Positions 1-7,820 are shown, counted from the first letter of the stretch. The stretch: DNA of 14,712 bases from Lachnospiraceae bacterium UBA7012 (GCA_002449595.1 DJXE01000110.1:1-14712), one strand, 5' to 3'. Notes: generated by a model from the letters alone, not told the origin. Numbers and translations are program-made.

Positions 1-371
1 CCGATCGACGTCGTCTTGCCGACGCCGTTGACGCCGACCACGAGGACGACGGAAGGACCCTTTTCAAAGTCGTATGCGTGCTCGTCGACGTGCATCTGCT
101 CCCGGATGTTCTCGACGAGGAGCTCGCGCACTTCCGACGGGATCCGGATGTGCTTCTCCTTCACCTTGCGGCGCAGGTTCTCCATGATCTCATCCGTCGC
201 GTGGATGCCGATGTCGTCCATGATGAGGACTTCTTCGAGCTCGTCGTAGAAGTCATCGTCGACCCGGTCGTGCCCGAGGAACGTCCGGTCAAAGTCCGAC
301 GACAGGTGCTGCCTCGTCTTGGCAAGCCCCGCCTTGAGCCTCGCAAAAAATCCCAGTTTCTCTTCCGCCAT
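1..371 (-). CDS. ftsY: Signal recognition particle receptor FtsY, N-terminal part (cut by window edge)
   Basis: FtsY is the membrane-associated SRP receptor GTPase that docks ribosome-nascent-chain-SRP complexes at the translocon. 123 codons are visible, starting MAEEKLGFFARLKAGL, and the frame runs off the left edge. The visible part covers the short N-terminal region and the four-helix N domain (residues about 20-95, including FYDELEEVLIMDDIG), then the first beta strand of the G domain with the P-loop GVNGVGKTTS at the very edge, where the SRP GTPase G1 motif belongs. There is no long acidic A domain, as is usual in Bacillota. The ATG at 371 is preceded by AGGAG with a 9-nt gap. It lies 43 bp downstream of smc, the classic smc-ftsY pair. 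A small GC-rich hairpin (392-405) sits in the gap. The N domain plus this P-loop could also suggest Ffh, but the smc context and the FtsY-type N-terminus favour FtsY. Confidence 0.95.
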   Translation of the reverse strand, partial: MAEEKLGFFARLKAGLAKTRQHLSSDFDRTFLGHDRVDDDFYDELEEVLIMDDIGIHATDEIMENLRRKVKEKHIRIPSEVRELLVENIREQMHVDEHAYDFEKGPSVVLVVGVNGVGKTTSI

Positions 372-414
372 AATGCTGAACTCCTGTCATACCCGCCGGG
401 GCGGGAAGATGCTG

Positions 415-3400
415 CTACGCCGTCAGATCCTTGTCGATCAGATTGACGCTGACCATCGTCGACACGCCCTTCTCCTGCATCGTGATGCCGTAGAGCCGGT
501 CCGCTCTCTCCATCGTGCCTCTTCTGTGCGTGATGACGATGAACTGTGTGTTGTTCGTAAGTTTATGCAGATAATCCGCAAAGCGCACGACGTTGTTCTC
601 GTCGAGCGCCGCCTCGATCTCGTCCAGTAAGCAGAACGGTGAGGGCTTCAGGTTCTGGATCGCGAACAGAAGCGCGATCGCCGCGAGCGATTTCTCGCCG
701 CCGGAGAGCTGCATCATGTTCTGCAGCTTCTTGCCCGGGGGCTGCGCGATCACGCGGATGCCCGCCTCCAGGATGTCCTCGTCCTCGACGAGTTCCAGCG
801 TTCCCTTACCGCCGCCGAACAGGACCTTGAACACCTTGTCGAACTCGGTGCGGATGTGCTCGAACTGCTCCGCGAACTGCTTGCGCATGGAGGCGTCGAG
901 CTCGTCGATGATGCCCTGCAGCGTCTCTTCTGCCTTGACGAGATCGTCGTGCTGGCCCTTTAAGAACGTGTAGCGTTCGGACACTTCCCGGTACTCCTCG
1001 ATCGCGCCGACGTTGACGGGGCCGAGGGCCCGGATCTGTCCCTTCAGGGACTGCACCTGGCGCTTCAGGGCGGGCAGGTCCGACAGCTCCGCGTCCCGCA
1101 GCGTCTCCGCCTCCGAGATCGTGAGCTCGTACTCGTCCCAGATGTATCCGGCCTTGTGCTCGATCTGCTCTTCCAGTTTCTCTTTCTGAGAAGTCAGGCG
1201 GTAGTGCTCCTTGTCGAGGGAACGCACGAGATCGGAGAGAGAATCTCTTTTCTCAAAGGATTCCTTCAGGATCCGCGTCAGTTCCTCCCTGCGGGCGGTC
1301 GCTTCCTTCAGCCTGCGCTCCTGGTCCGCCTGCGCCGTGTGCGAGGACTCGATCGTCGCGCGGATCTTCTCAATGTTCTCCGTCTTCTCCGCGATCTCGT
1401 TCGAGGTCTCTTCGAGCGTGCGGACGATCTCCTGTTCCTCCGCGGAGAGGCGCTCCAGCTCCTCCGTGGCGCGGGTCAGGTTCTGCTTCGTGAAGCTTCC
1501 CGCCTGGCGGGCCTTCTCGACCTCGATTTCCTGCCTGCGCACCTCAAGGCTCAGTTCGTCTTCCTTCTTCTTCATGTCCGTGAGCAGCGCCTCGATCTGC
1601 GCGACGCGCTCGCCGGATTCCTGTTCCTTCTGTTTGGATTCTTCAAGATCAGCCTGGATCTGCTTTTTCTCTTCTTCGATCTTGCCGATCTGCTCGCTGA
1701 CTTCGCGGTTCTCGTCACGCAGCTGCTCGTAGCTGCCGACGTATTCCGTCTTCTTTTCCTTCTCGCGGACGACGTTCAGGCGGGCGGTGTTCTGCTGCAC
1801 GATCTTCTGCTGCAGCTCCATTCTCGCGTTCTCCAGCTCCATGCGGAGGTGGTTCCTGTTCTTCTTGATGTCCTCGATCTTCTGGAGCAGTTTCTCCTGC
1901 AACGCCTTGTCGGCGTCGGCCTGCTCCCCCAGCATGGCGAGCTCACGCCTGCGGCTAAGGAGATTGCTGCTGTCGCGGAACGTTCCGCCGCTGATCGCGC
2001 CGCCGGGCGCAAACAGTTCGCCCTCGAGCGTCACCATGCGGATCCGCGAATTGTACTTTCTCTGGATCGCGACGGCGTGGTCGAACGTGTCCACGACCAC
2101 GATCCTGCCGAGCAGCGACTCCGCGACGCTGCGGTAGGCGGGGTCGCAGGTGACGACCGTGTCCGCGGTTCCGATGGCGCCCTTTTCTCTGAGCACCTCC
2201 GGCCTGCCGAGCTTCTGCGGATCTTTGATCGCGGTGAGCGGCAGGAAGGTCGCGCGGCCCGCGCGCTCCCTCTTTAACATATCGATCATGCGGCGCGCCG
2301 TCTCTTCGTCGCGCGTCACGACGTTCTGGATGCTTCCGCCGAGCGCGACCTCGATCGCGGTCTCGTACTTTTCTTCCGTCTTGATCAGGTCCGCGACGAC
2401 GCCGATGAGGCCCCGCTCCGACCCTTTGTGCTCCATGACGCGCTTGACCGAGTGTCCGAATCCCTCGTAGCGCTCCGTCAGGTTCTGCAGCGCCTCCAGC
2501 TTCGAACGCGTCTTGTGGAACGAGAGCTGCGCCTTCTGCAGCTCCGCGTCCGTGTCCGTGAGCTGCGTCCTGCAGCCGTCGATCTCGTCCTGCGTGGCCC
2601 GCTGCTTTTCCTGCAGCACGCCGATCTCTTCGGTGATCTTCGCGAACGTCTCCTCCAGCTGCCGGATGATCTCATCCTGCTTCGTCTCGTCCGACTGCAC
2701 CGTGACGAGCCGGCTCGTGAGCTCCGACTTCCGGATGTCCGCCTGCTGCCCCATCGTCTCGAGGGAGGCCGCCCTTGAGCGGATCGCCGCCCTCGTGTCG
2801 AGGAGCGCGAGCATATCGCCGCGCAGCGTCTCGGCTTCTTCCGAGAGCGCGTTCATCTCTTCCCTGTGGCTGTCCAGCGCCGCCTGCTGTGCGTCGCGCT
2901 GCGCCTCGATCTTCGCGACTTCCTCCTCCGACACGGCGTCCGCGTCCCGGTAGGATTCCATCTCCCCCCGGCGCTCTTCCACCTGCGCGTGGACCGCCTC
3001 CCTGCGCTGCGTGAAGTGCTCCGTGTTGGACTTCGCGGAGCGGATCTGCTCCTCGTAGACCTTGATGTCGCTCTCGAGCTTGCCGCGCACGACGTCCGTC
3101 CGCGTGATCTCTGCGCGCGTCTCCTCAATGGTCTTCTCGAGCGCCTCGTTCTCCTCCTGCAGAGTGTCGTACTGCGCCCTGACTTCCTCCATCTCGCGCT
3201 GCGAGCGCTCCAGGTCTTCCTTCGCGACCGTCGCCTTCTGCGTCACGTCCGCGAGATCTTCGCGCGCTTTCGCATTCTCAAGGAGAAAAGCATTTACATC
3301 CACAGTCTTGAGCTGTTCCCTCGTACGGAGATAAACTCTCGCCTTCTCCGCCTGCTTTTCGAGGGGGCCGACCTGCCGTTCCAGCTCGGTGAGAATGTCC

Positions 3401-3975
3401 GTGATTCGCACGAGGTTCGCCTTTTCGCTCTCAAGTTTCTTGAGCGAGGCTTCCTTGCGCCGCTTGAACTTCACGATTCCGACGGCCTCGTCGAACAGCT
3501 CTCTTCGATCCTCCGGGCGGTCCGACAGGATCTTGTCGATCTGGCCCTGCCCGATGATCGAGTAGCCTTCCTTACCGATACCGGTGTCGTAGAACAGCTC
3601 GTTGACGTCGCGCAGGCGGCAGGTGCTGCCGTTCATCAGGTACTCGCTCTCACCCGAGCGGTAGATGCGGCGCGCGACGGTCACCTCGTCGTAGTCGACG
3701 GGGAGCTTGTGGTCGCTGTTGTCCAGCGTGATCGCAACATAAGCAAAACTCAGGGGTTTCCTGAGTTCCGTTCCGGAGAAGATGACGTCCTGCATGGAAG
3801 ACCCGCGGAGCTGCTTGACGCGCTGCTCCCCGAGCACCCACCGGACGGCGTCCGCGACGTTGCTTTTGCCGGATCCGTTCGGTCCCACGATGGCGGTGAT
3901 GCCGTTGTGGAACTCGAATATCATTTTGTTGGCAAAGGACTTGAAGCCCTGGATCTCAATACTCTTTAAATACAT
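415..3975 (-). CDS. smc: Chromosome segregation ATPase SMC
   Basis: Smc is the ABC-type ATPase of the bacterial condensin (with ScpA and ScpB) that loops and segregates DNA. The protein has 1186 residues, the normal family length. The N-terminal head starts MYLKSIEIQGFKSFANK, with Walker A GPNGSGKS at residues 31-38 and a Q-loop region IGQGQIDKIL at 141-150. A long Glu/Lys/Arg-rich coiled coil runs from about 170 to 500. The hinge spans about 515-665 (GLIGVVADLI, and paired glycines GGAISGG near 658-664). The returning coiled coil follows. The C-terminal head carries the ABC signature LSGGEK at 1090-1095 and Walker B with the catalytic acidic pair LLDE at 1117-1120. The start is the usual SMC N-terminus. 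The Shine-Dalgarno upstream is weak. It lies 39 bp after rnc, so co-transcription with rnc and ftsY is likely. All key residues are present. Confidence 0.98.
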   Translation of the reverse strand: MYLKSIEIQGFKSFANKMIFEFHNGITAIVGPNGSGKSNVADAVRWVLGEQRVKQLRGSSMQDVIFSGTELRKPLSFAYVAITLDNSDHKLPVDYDEVTVARRIYRSGESEYLMNGSTCRLRDVNELFYDTGIGKEGYSIIGQGQIDKILSDRPEDRRELFDEAVGIVKFKRRKEASLKKLESEKANLVRITDILTELERQVGPLEKQAEKARVYLRTREQLKTVDVNAFLLENAKAREDLADVTQKATVAKEDLERSQREMEEVRAQYDTLQEENEALEKTIEETRAEITRTDVVRGKLESDIKVYEEQIRSAKSNTEHFTQRREAVHAQVEERRGEMESYRDADAVSEEEVAKIEAQRDAQQAALDSHREEMNALSEEAETLRGDMLALLDTRAAIRSRAASLETMGQQADIRKSELTSRLVTVQSDETKQDEIIRQLEETFAKITEEIGVLQEKQRATQDEIDGCRTQLTDTDAELQKAQLSFHKTRSKLEALQNLTERYEGFGHSVKRVMEHKGSERGLIGVVADLIKTEEKYETAIEVALGGSIQNVVTRDEETARRMIDMLKRERAGRATFLPLTAIKDPQKLGRPEVLREKGAIGTADTVVTCDPAYRSVAESLLGRIVVVDTFDHAVAIQRKYNSRIRMVTLEGELFAPGGAISGGTFRDSSNLLSRRRELAMLGEQADADKALQEKLLQKIEDIKKNRNHLRMELENARMELQQKIVQQNTARLNVVREKEKKTEYVGSYEQLRDENREVSEQIGKIEEEKKQIQADLEESKQKEQESGERVAQIEALLTDMKKKEDELSLEVRRQEIEVEKARQAGSFTKQNLTRATEELERLSAEEQEIVRTLEETSNEIAEKTENIEKIRATIESSHTAQADQERRLKEATARREELTRILKESFEKRDSLSDLVRSLDKEHYRLTSQKEKLEEQIEHKAGYIWDEYELTISEAETLRDAELSDLPALKRQVQSLKGQIRALGPVNVGAIEEYREVSERYTFLKGQHDDLVKAEETLQGIIDELDASMRKQFAEQFEHIRTEFDKVFKVLFGGGKGTLELVEDEDILEAGIRVIAQPPGKKLQNMMQLSGGEKSLAAIALLFAIQNLKPSPFCLLDEIEAALDENNVVRFADYLHKLTNNTQFIVITHRRGTMERADRLYGITMQEKGVSTMVSVNLIDKDLTA

Positions 3976-4014
3976 GTTCCGGCCTGTTCCGTTTCCAGTT
4001 ACCCTGCCGCTGTT

Positions 4015-4716
4015 TTACTTGTTCTCCGCCTTCAGCGCGGCGAACGCGGCATGCTGCTGCGATTCCTTCTTGGAGCTTCCGCTCCCGGTCCCGGCCGGCA
4101 CGCCGTCCAGATAGACCGTGCTCGTGTAGACGCGGGCGTGCGCGGGGCCCTCTTCGCCGGTCAGCTCGTACTTGATGCTCTTCCCGCTCTGCTGTGCCCG
4201 CTCCTGAAGGATGGACTTCGCGTCGTAGAAGAGCTCGCGCTCCTCGATGTCGCACAGCACATACTTCTCAATGAAGGCGCGCGGCGCCGCGAGGTCCTCC
4301 CCGCTGTCGAGGAAGATCGCGCCGATCACGGCCTCCAGGACGTCCGACACGATGGAGTCCTTGCTCCGTCCGCCGCCTTCCTCCTCGCCTCTGCCGAGAC
4401 GAAGGATCTTGTCCAGTCCCAGTTTTCTCGCACAAAAAGCAAGGGACGGTTCGCACACGAGCGCGGCGCGCAGCCGCGTCAGCTCCCCTTCCTTGCGCTT
4501 CGGAAATCTCTTGTACAGAAAAGCGCTGGAGACCGCCTCCAGCACGGCGTCCCCGAGAAACTCGAGGCGCTCGTAATGAAAGCTGTGCAGATCGGGCGGC
4601 AGCTCGTTCGCAAACGAAGTATGGGTGAGTGCCTGTTCGAGCAGTTCCCTGTTGTGGAAACTGTAACCGATCTGTTCTTCCAGCGCCGCTGTGTCCATGA
4701 ACGGCACCCGGCTCAC
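4015..4716 (-). CDS. rnc: Ribonuclease III
   Basis: RNase III cleaves double-stranded RNA, processes rRNA precursors and matures structured mRNAs. 233 residues. The catalytic domain carries the signature ERLEFLGDAVLE at residues 49-60, with metal-binding E52 and D56, and the second acidic pair D125/E128 in SDVLEAVIGAIFLD. The C-terminal double-stranded RNA-binding domain begins near residue 162 (DAKSILQERAQ) and ends in GSGSSKKESQQHAAFAAL. The assigned start is GTG at 4716, whose GTGA overlaps the acpP stop by 4 nt, pointing to translational coupling. An in-frame ATG at 4698 (residue 7) is a real alternative: AGGAG lies only 2 nt from the GTG, while a weaker GGG lies 8 nt before the ATG. The acpP-rnc-smc order is conserved in Bacillota. 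Confidence 0.96.
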   Translation of the reverse strand: MSRVPFMDTAALEEQIGYSFHNRELLEQALTHTSFANELPPDLHSFHYERLEFLGDAVLEAVSSAFLYKRFPKRKEGELTRLRAALVCEPSLAFCARKLGLDKILRLGRGEEEGGGRSKDSIVSDVLEAVIGAIFLDSGEDLAAPRAFIEKYVLCDIEERELFYDAKSILQERAQQSGKSIKYELTGEEGPAHARVYTSTVYLDGVPAGTGSGSSKKESQQHAAFAALKAENK

Positions 4717-4958
4717 TGCTCCTGTACTCCGGCTCCTTTGATGAGTTCAAGCGCCTCGGCGACGGTCGTCACCTTCTCCGCGACTTCCGTCGGGACCTTG
4801 ATATCGAATTCCTCTTCGATTCCCATCACGATCTGGTACAGATCGAGCGAGTCCGCGCCGAGGTCTTCCGAAAACGTCGAATCCAGGCGGATCTCCTCGG
4901 GGTCAACGTTGAGCACGTCCGCAATGATATCCTTAAGCTTTGTGAATTCCTGATCCAT
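4713..4958 (-). CDS. acpP: Acyl carrier protein
   Basis: ACP carries growing acyl chains on a phosphopantetheine arm during type II fatty-acid synthesis and donates acyl groups to PlsX. 81 acidic residues. The attachment motif is GADSLDLY with Ser37 as the modified residue, followed by the acidic recognition helix (IEEEFDIKVP). I chose the ATG at 4958 because AAGGAG lies 7 nt upstream and the protein then has canonical ACP length. An in-frame extension to 5093 would run into plsX and has no ACP homology. It starts 38 bp after plsX, and its stop overlaps the rnc start. A 5-bp hairpin (4977-4992) lies in the plsX-acpP gap. Residues after the serine (LYQIVMGIEEEF) differ slightly from the common VVELIMALEEEF form but keep the helix pattern. 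Confidence 0.97.
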   Translation of the reverse strand: MDQEFTKLKDIIADVLNVDPEEIRLDSTFSEDLGADSLDLYQIVMGIEEEFDIKVPTEVAEKVTTVAEALELIKGAGVQEQ

Positions 4959-4976
4959 ACTCTCTCCTTCCATAAG

Positions 4977-4992
4977 CGGGCACCTTCGCCCG
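4977..4992 (-). other. Short hairpin in the plsX-acpP gap
   Basis: CGGGC and GCCCG arms (4977-4981 and 4988-4992) enclose a 6-nt loop, between the plsX stop and the acpP Shine-Dalgarno. There is no T tract, so it is not a terminator. It might affect mRNA processing or stability between plsX and the highly expressed acpP. It is short and could be chance. Confidence 0.3.
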
Positions 4993-4996
4993 TCAT

Positions 4997-6040
4997 TTAA
5001 GCTTCCGCTTGTGTTTTCCCTTTTGTCCGGTCGACGAGCTTCATCTTCTCCCGGAACTGGTCGTTGATCTTCTGCTCCCTGAAAGCGATGCACTGCATGA
5101 TCGAGTTCCTGACCGCGGTCGCGTCCGCGTTGCCGTGCGTCTTGACGACAAGCCCGGTGAGACCCAGCATCGGGGCTCCTCCGTAGATCGAGATGTCGTA
5201 CTTCTTCAGGACCTCTTTCAGCGACGGCTTCACGAGAAGCGCGCCGATCTTGCCTCTCGTCGAGGACAGCATCGCGCCCTTGATCTCAGAGAGCAGCGTT
5301 TTGGCCACGCCTTCGTACATCTTCAGGATCGCGTTGCCGACAAAGGCGTCGCACACGACGACGTCCGCCGCACCCGCCGGGATGTCTCTCGACTCGATGT
5401 TGCCGACGAAGTTGATGTTCTCCAGCTCCTTCAGCAGCGGGTACGTCTCCTTCACGAGCGCGTTGCCCTTCTCCTCCTCCGTGCCCACGCTGTAGAGCGC
5501 GACGCGGGGATTCTTCACGCCAACGATGTTCTCCATGTAGATCGATCCCATCTGCGCGAACTGCACGAGCTGGGAAGAGCGCGCGTCGACGTTGGCGCCG
5601 CAGTCAATGAGGAGGACCGGTCCCTTCGCGGTCGGCATAAGAGGCGCGAGCGGTGACCGCTCGATTCCTTTCAGTCTTCCGACGAGCAGCTGGCCGCCGG
5701 CAAGTGCCGCGCCGGTGCTGCCGGCCGTCACGAAAGCATCGCAGTCGCCGGAGCGCACGAGCCGAAGGCCCTTCACCATCGAAGAATCCTTCTTCGTCGT
5801 GACCGCCTTCACCGGAGGCTCCGCCATCTCGATGATCTCCGTGGCGTTCTCCACGCTGATCCTGTCAGCCGGATAAGTATACTTGGCGAGTTCGCCCTTG
5901 ACGATCTCCTCAGGTCCCGTGAGAACGACGTGCAAAGAAGCGTTCTCATTCACCGCCTGCACGGCGCCCTTGACGATCTCCAAAGGTGCGTTGTCGCCGC
6001 CCATCGCGTCCACCGCGACGCGGATCATATCCTTTTCCAT
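4997..6040 (-). CDS. plsX: Phosphate acyltransferase PlsX
   Basis: PlsX converts acyl-ACP and phosphate into acyl-phosphate, the donor that PlsY uses to acylate glycerol-3-phosphate, the first step of phospholipid synthesis in most Bacillota. It is a peripheral membrane protein. 347 residues from MEKDMIRVAVDAMGGDNAP, where VAVDAMGGD is the family hallmark. Further family blocks are TAGSTGAALAGG, LIDCGANVDAR and the C-terminal YGGAPMLGLTG. I chose the ATG at 6040 because GAGAGG lies 8 nt upstream and the protein then begins as the family does. A 22-residue in-frame extension to 6106 lacks homology and would cover the leader. A sigma-A promoter lies at 6115-6143, giving a leader of about 68 nt. 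Adjacent acpP supplies its acyl-ACP substrate. Confidence 0.97.
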   Translation of the reverse strand: MEKDMIRVAVDAMGGDNAPLEIVKGAVQAVNENASLHVVLTGPEEIVKGELAKYTYPADRISVENATEIIEMAEPPVKAVTTKKDSSMVKGLRLVRSGDCDAFVTAGSTGAALAGGQLLVGRLKGIERSPLAPLMPTAKGPVLLIDCGANVDARSSQLVQFAQMGSIYMENIVGVKNPRVALYSVGTEEEKGNALVKETYPLLKELENINFVGNIESRDIPAGAADVVVCDAFVGNAILKMYEGVAKTLLSEIKGAMLSSTRGKIGALLVKPSLKEVLKKYDISIYGGAPMLGLTGLVVKTHGNADATAVRNSIMQCIAFREQKINDQFREKMKLVDRTKGKTQAEA

Positions 6041-6114
6041 TTCTGATACCTCTCGCGCTTCCGGAAGGTTCGGGCGGTTCTTTGTGCTGCCCGGCGTTCC
6101 TCGCATACAGAACT

Positions 6115-6143
6115 AATATACTAGAGAGGGGGTGTAAATTCAA
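6115..6143 (-). promoter_or_regulatory. Predicted sigma-A promoter of plsX
   Basis: On the minus strand, -35 TTGAAT (6138-6143) and -10 TATATT (6115-6120) are separated by exactly 17 bp. Transcription would start near 6108, about 68 nt before the plsX ATG. It stands in an AT-richer island downstream of the rpmF 3' hairpin, so plsX-acpP-rnc-smc-ftsY can be expressed apart from rpmF. I saw no FapR-type palindrome here. Confidence 0.65.
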
Positions 6144-6166
6144 GCTATCCGCCATGCTGACGAGCA

Positions 6167-6196
6167 AGAGCCGATACCCTTTCGGATACCGGCTCT
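6167..6196 (-). terminator. Strong hairpin with GAAA tetraloop between rpmF and plsX
   Basis: Thirteen base pairs (arms 6167-6179 and 6184-6196) enclose a 4-nt loop. On the minus strand the loop reads GAAA closed by C-G, a very stable GNRA tetraloop, and two positions pair as G-U. On the plus strand those two positions are A-C mismatches, so the structure belongs to the rpmF-to-plsX transcript. The following bases (TTGCTCGTC) are not a T tract, so it is a poor intrinsic terminator. It may be an attenuator, an RNA 3'-end stabiliser or an RNase III-type processing site. Confidence 0.55.
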
Positions 6197-6270
6197 GATA
6201 AATCGTTTCTCTAATAATCTGTACGGCAGTCTGCAGCTGCCGCTCATCCCTTCCGGACGTACGCTAAGCG

Positions 6271-6453
6271 TCAGTCTTCGGTAGCGATGATCTCCTTCTT
6301 ATTATACGCACCGCAGGCCTTGCAGACTCTGTGGGGCATCATCAGCGCGCCGCACTTGCTGCACTTGACGAGTGCCGGAGCGGACATCTTCCAGTGTGCT
6401 CTTCTCTGGTTGCGGTGGCCTTTGGACGATTTATTCTTAGGGCAGATAGACAT
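6271..6453 (-). CDS. rpmF: 50S ribosomal protein L32
   Basis: L32 is a small zinc-ribbon protein of the large ribosomal subunit. 60 residues starting MSICPKNKSSKGHRNQRRAH, basic at the N-terminus. The two cysteine pairs CSKC and CKAC form the zinc site, so this is the zinc-binding (C+) form. The ATG at 6453 follows a textbook AGGAGG with a 7-nt gap. A perfect-consensus promoter lies at 6496-6524. The 3' side (6041-6270) holds a 6-bp hairpin (6224-6242), the 13-bp hairpin at 6167-6196 and the plsX promoter. The ylbM/ackA-rpmF-plsX neighbourhood is common in Clostridia. Confidence 0.97.
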   Translation of the reverse strand: MSICPKNKSSKGHRNQRRAHWKMSAPALVKCSKCGALMMPHRVCKACGAYNKKEIIATED

Positions 6454-6473
6454 AGCTTTACCTCCTGGATCTC

Positions 6474-6498
6474 AATATCAACGTCACGAATTGATATT
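6474..6498 (-). promoter_or_regulatory. Dyad overlapping the rpmF -10 box and transcription start
   Basis: A perfect 8-bp inverted repeat, AATATCAA and TTGATATT (6474-6481 and 6491-6498), is separated by 9 bp. It covers roughly -9 to +16 of the predicted rpmF promoter, a position where a bound protein would block RNA polymerase. It could instead fold in the 5' leader RNA. No known regulator motif is recognised. Confidence 0.45.
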
Positions 6499-6524
6499 AT
6501 AAGTGCCCGTCCGGCTGTTGTCAA
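6496..6524 (-). promoter_or_regulatory. Consensus sigma-A promoter of rpmF
   Basis: On the minus strand, -35 TTGACA (6519-6524) and -10 TATAAT (6496-6501) both match consensus perfectly with a 17-bp spacer. The predicted start is near 6489, about 36 nt before the rpmF ATG. The -35 hexamer is also one arm of an inverted repeat TGTCAA/TTGACA spanning 6519-6540, next to the ackA stop. Confidence 0.88.
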
Positions 6525-6541
6525 CCGGTTTTTCTTGACAG

Positions 6542-7747
6542 TTACGCCTGTTCCACGAGAGACAGCGTCTGCCTTGCGATCGCGAGCTCTTCATTCGTGG
6601 GCAGGACGAACATCTTCACCTTGCTGTCCTTCGTCGAGATCTCGCGGAGCTCGCCGTGGACCTTGTTCGCCTCGGGATCGATCGCGGTGCCGAGATAGCC
6701 GAGGTACTCGCCGATCATCGCGCGGACCTGCGCGTCATTCTCGCCGACGCCCGCCGTGAAGCAGATCACGTCCACGCCGTTCATCGCCGCGGCGTATGCG
6801 CCGATGTATTTTGCTACGCTGTACGCAAACGCTTCAAGCGCAAGTCGTGCATTCTTGTTGCCCTCTTCTTCGCCCTTCCACAGGTCGCGGAAGTCAGAGG
6901 AGAGGCCGCCGGAGAGACCGAACACGCCGGATTCCTTCTGCAGGATGCGGAGGACGTCGGACACGGAGACGTTGTCCTTCTGCGCGATGTATTCCACGAT
7001 CGCCGGATCGATGTCGCCGCTTCTTGTGCCCATGATGAGGCCGGCCAGAGGGGTCAGGCCCATCGAGGTGTCGACGCACTTGCCGCCCTTGACGGCGGAG
7101 ACGCTTGAACCGTTGCCCAGATGGCAGACGATGATCTTCAGGTCTTCGATCGGCTTGCCGACGACGCGCGCCGCCTCAGAGGAGACGAAGTCGTGGCTGG
7201 TTCCGTGGAAGCCGTATTTCCTGATCTTGTAGTTCTCATAATAGCGCAGCGGGATCGCGTACATATACGCCTTCGACGGCATCGTCTGATGGAACGCGGT
7301 ATCAAACACAGCGACCATGGGCGTACCGGGCATCACGCTTCTGCAGGCCTCGATGCCGGTCAGGTTCGCCGGATTGTGCAGCGGCGCAAGATCGGAGCAC
7401 TCGCGGATCGCCTCGATGACTTCGTCATTGATGATGACGGGCTTCGCGAACTTTTCTCCGCCGTGCACGACGCGGTGGCCGACAGCGCCGATCTCTTCGA
7501 GAGAGCTGATGACGCCGTTCTCGGGATCCGTCAGTTCGTTCAGGACGAGCTGGATGCCGACCTTGTGGTTCGGGATCTCAACTTCCCTGGTGATCTTGCC
7601 GCTCTTCTTCACGGTATTCTCATAGGTAAGGCTTCCGTCGATACCGATCCTCTCGCAAAGACCCTTCGCGAGCATGGTCTCCGACGCCGTGTCGATGACC
7701 TGGAATTTCAGTGACGAACTGCCGCAGTTGATAACAAGAATATTCAT
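6542..7747 (-). CDS. ackA: Acetate kinase
   Basis: AckA interconverts acetyl phosphate plus ADP with acetate plus ATP. In fermenters this is the main ATP-yielding step of acetate production. 401 residues, typical for the family. It begins MNILVINCGSSSLKFQ, the N-terminal phosphate-binding signature of the ASKHA fold. Further family blocks are VVHGGEKF, the His-containing KYGFHGTSH, CHLGNGSS, GTRSGDIDP and FTAGVGEND near the C-terminus. I chose the ATG at 7747 because AGGGGGAG lies 8 nt upstream and the signature begins there. An in-frame extension of 77 codons to 7978 would run over the divergent tmcAL. No pta is visible next to it. It lies 88 bp upstream of rpmF with no clear terminator between them, so read-through into rpmF is possible. 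Confidence 0.98.
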   Translation of the reverse strand: MNILVINCGSSSLKFQVIDTASETMLAKGLCERIGIDGSLTYENTVKKSGKITREVEIPNHKVGIQLVLNELTDPENGVISSLEEIGAVGHRVVHGGEKFAKPVIINDEVIEAIRECSDLAPLHNPANLTGIEACRSVMPGTPMVAVFDTAFHQTMPSKAYMYAIPLRYYENYKIRKYGFHGTSHDFVSSEAARVVGKPIEDLKIIVCHLGNGSSVSAVKGGKCVDTSMGLTPLAGLIMGTRSGDIDPAIVEYIAQKDNVSVSDVLRILQKESGVFGLSGGLSSDFRDLWKGEEEGNKNARLALEAFAYSVAKYIGAYAAAMNGVDVICFTAGVGENDAQVRAMIGEYLGYLGTAIDPEANKVHGELREISTKDSKVKMFVLPTNEELAIARQTLSLVEQA

Positions 7748-7777
7748 ATTATTTGCTCCCCCTTTATCTGATTTTTT

Positions 7778-7796
7778 CGATTTTCTTTCAAAATCG
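7778..7796 (-). other. Hairpin in the ackA leader
   Basis: A perfect 7-bp stem (7778-7784 with 7790-7796) with a 5-nt loop lies in the predicted ackA 5' leader, about 17 nt upstream of its Shine-Dalgarno. On the minus strand it is followed by A residues rather than T residues, so it is not a terminator. It may be a 5' stabiliser. It is AT-rich, so its stability is modest. Confidence 0.35.
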
Positions 7797-7811
7797 GCAA
7801 CAGCCTTATCC

Positions 7812-7820
7812 ATTGTATCA
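7812..7820 (-). promoter_or_regulatory. Candidate extended -10 promoter of ackA
   Basis: The minus strand reads TGATACAAT: TGn plus a near-consensus -10 TACAAT (7812-7817). No good -35 lies at 17 bp, as is usual for extended -10 promoters. Transcription would start near 7805 and give a leader of about 58 nt. It stands back to back with the tmcAL promoter, 32 bp apart. Confidence 0.5.

Noticed and set aside
392..405. Terminator between smc and ftsY
   Set aside because: The 5-bp GC hairpin has no T tract, and the genes are 43 bp apart in a conserved cluster.
1156..2277. Long plus-strand open frame (373 codons) opposite smc
   Set aside because: Leu/Arg-rich shadow of the GC-rich smc gene, with no ribosome site or family motif. 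smc is certain on the other strand.
2866..3969. Long plus-strand open frame (367 codons) opposite the smc 5' half
   Set aside because: Same reason: it is the antisense of conserved smc codons and has no recognisable domain.
4051..4953. Plus-strand open frame (300 codons) opposite rnc and acpP
   Set aside because: It covers two certain genes on the other strand and has no recognisable domain.
6108..6143. FapR operator upstream of plsX
   Set aside because: The FapR palindrome (TTAGTA and TACTAA half-sites) is not present. Only a partial TTAGT-like string occurs.
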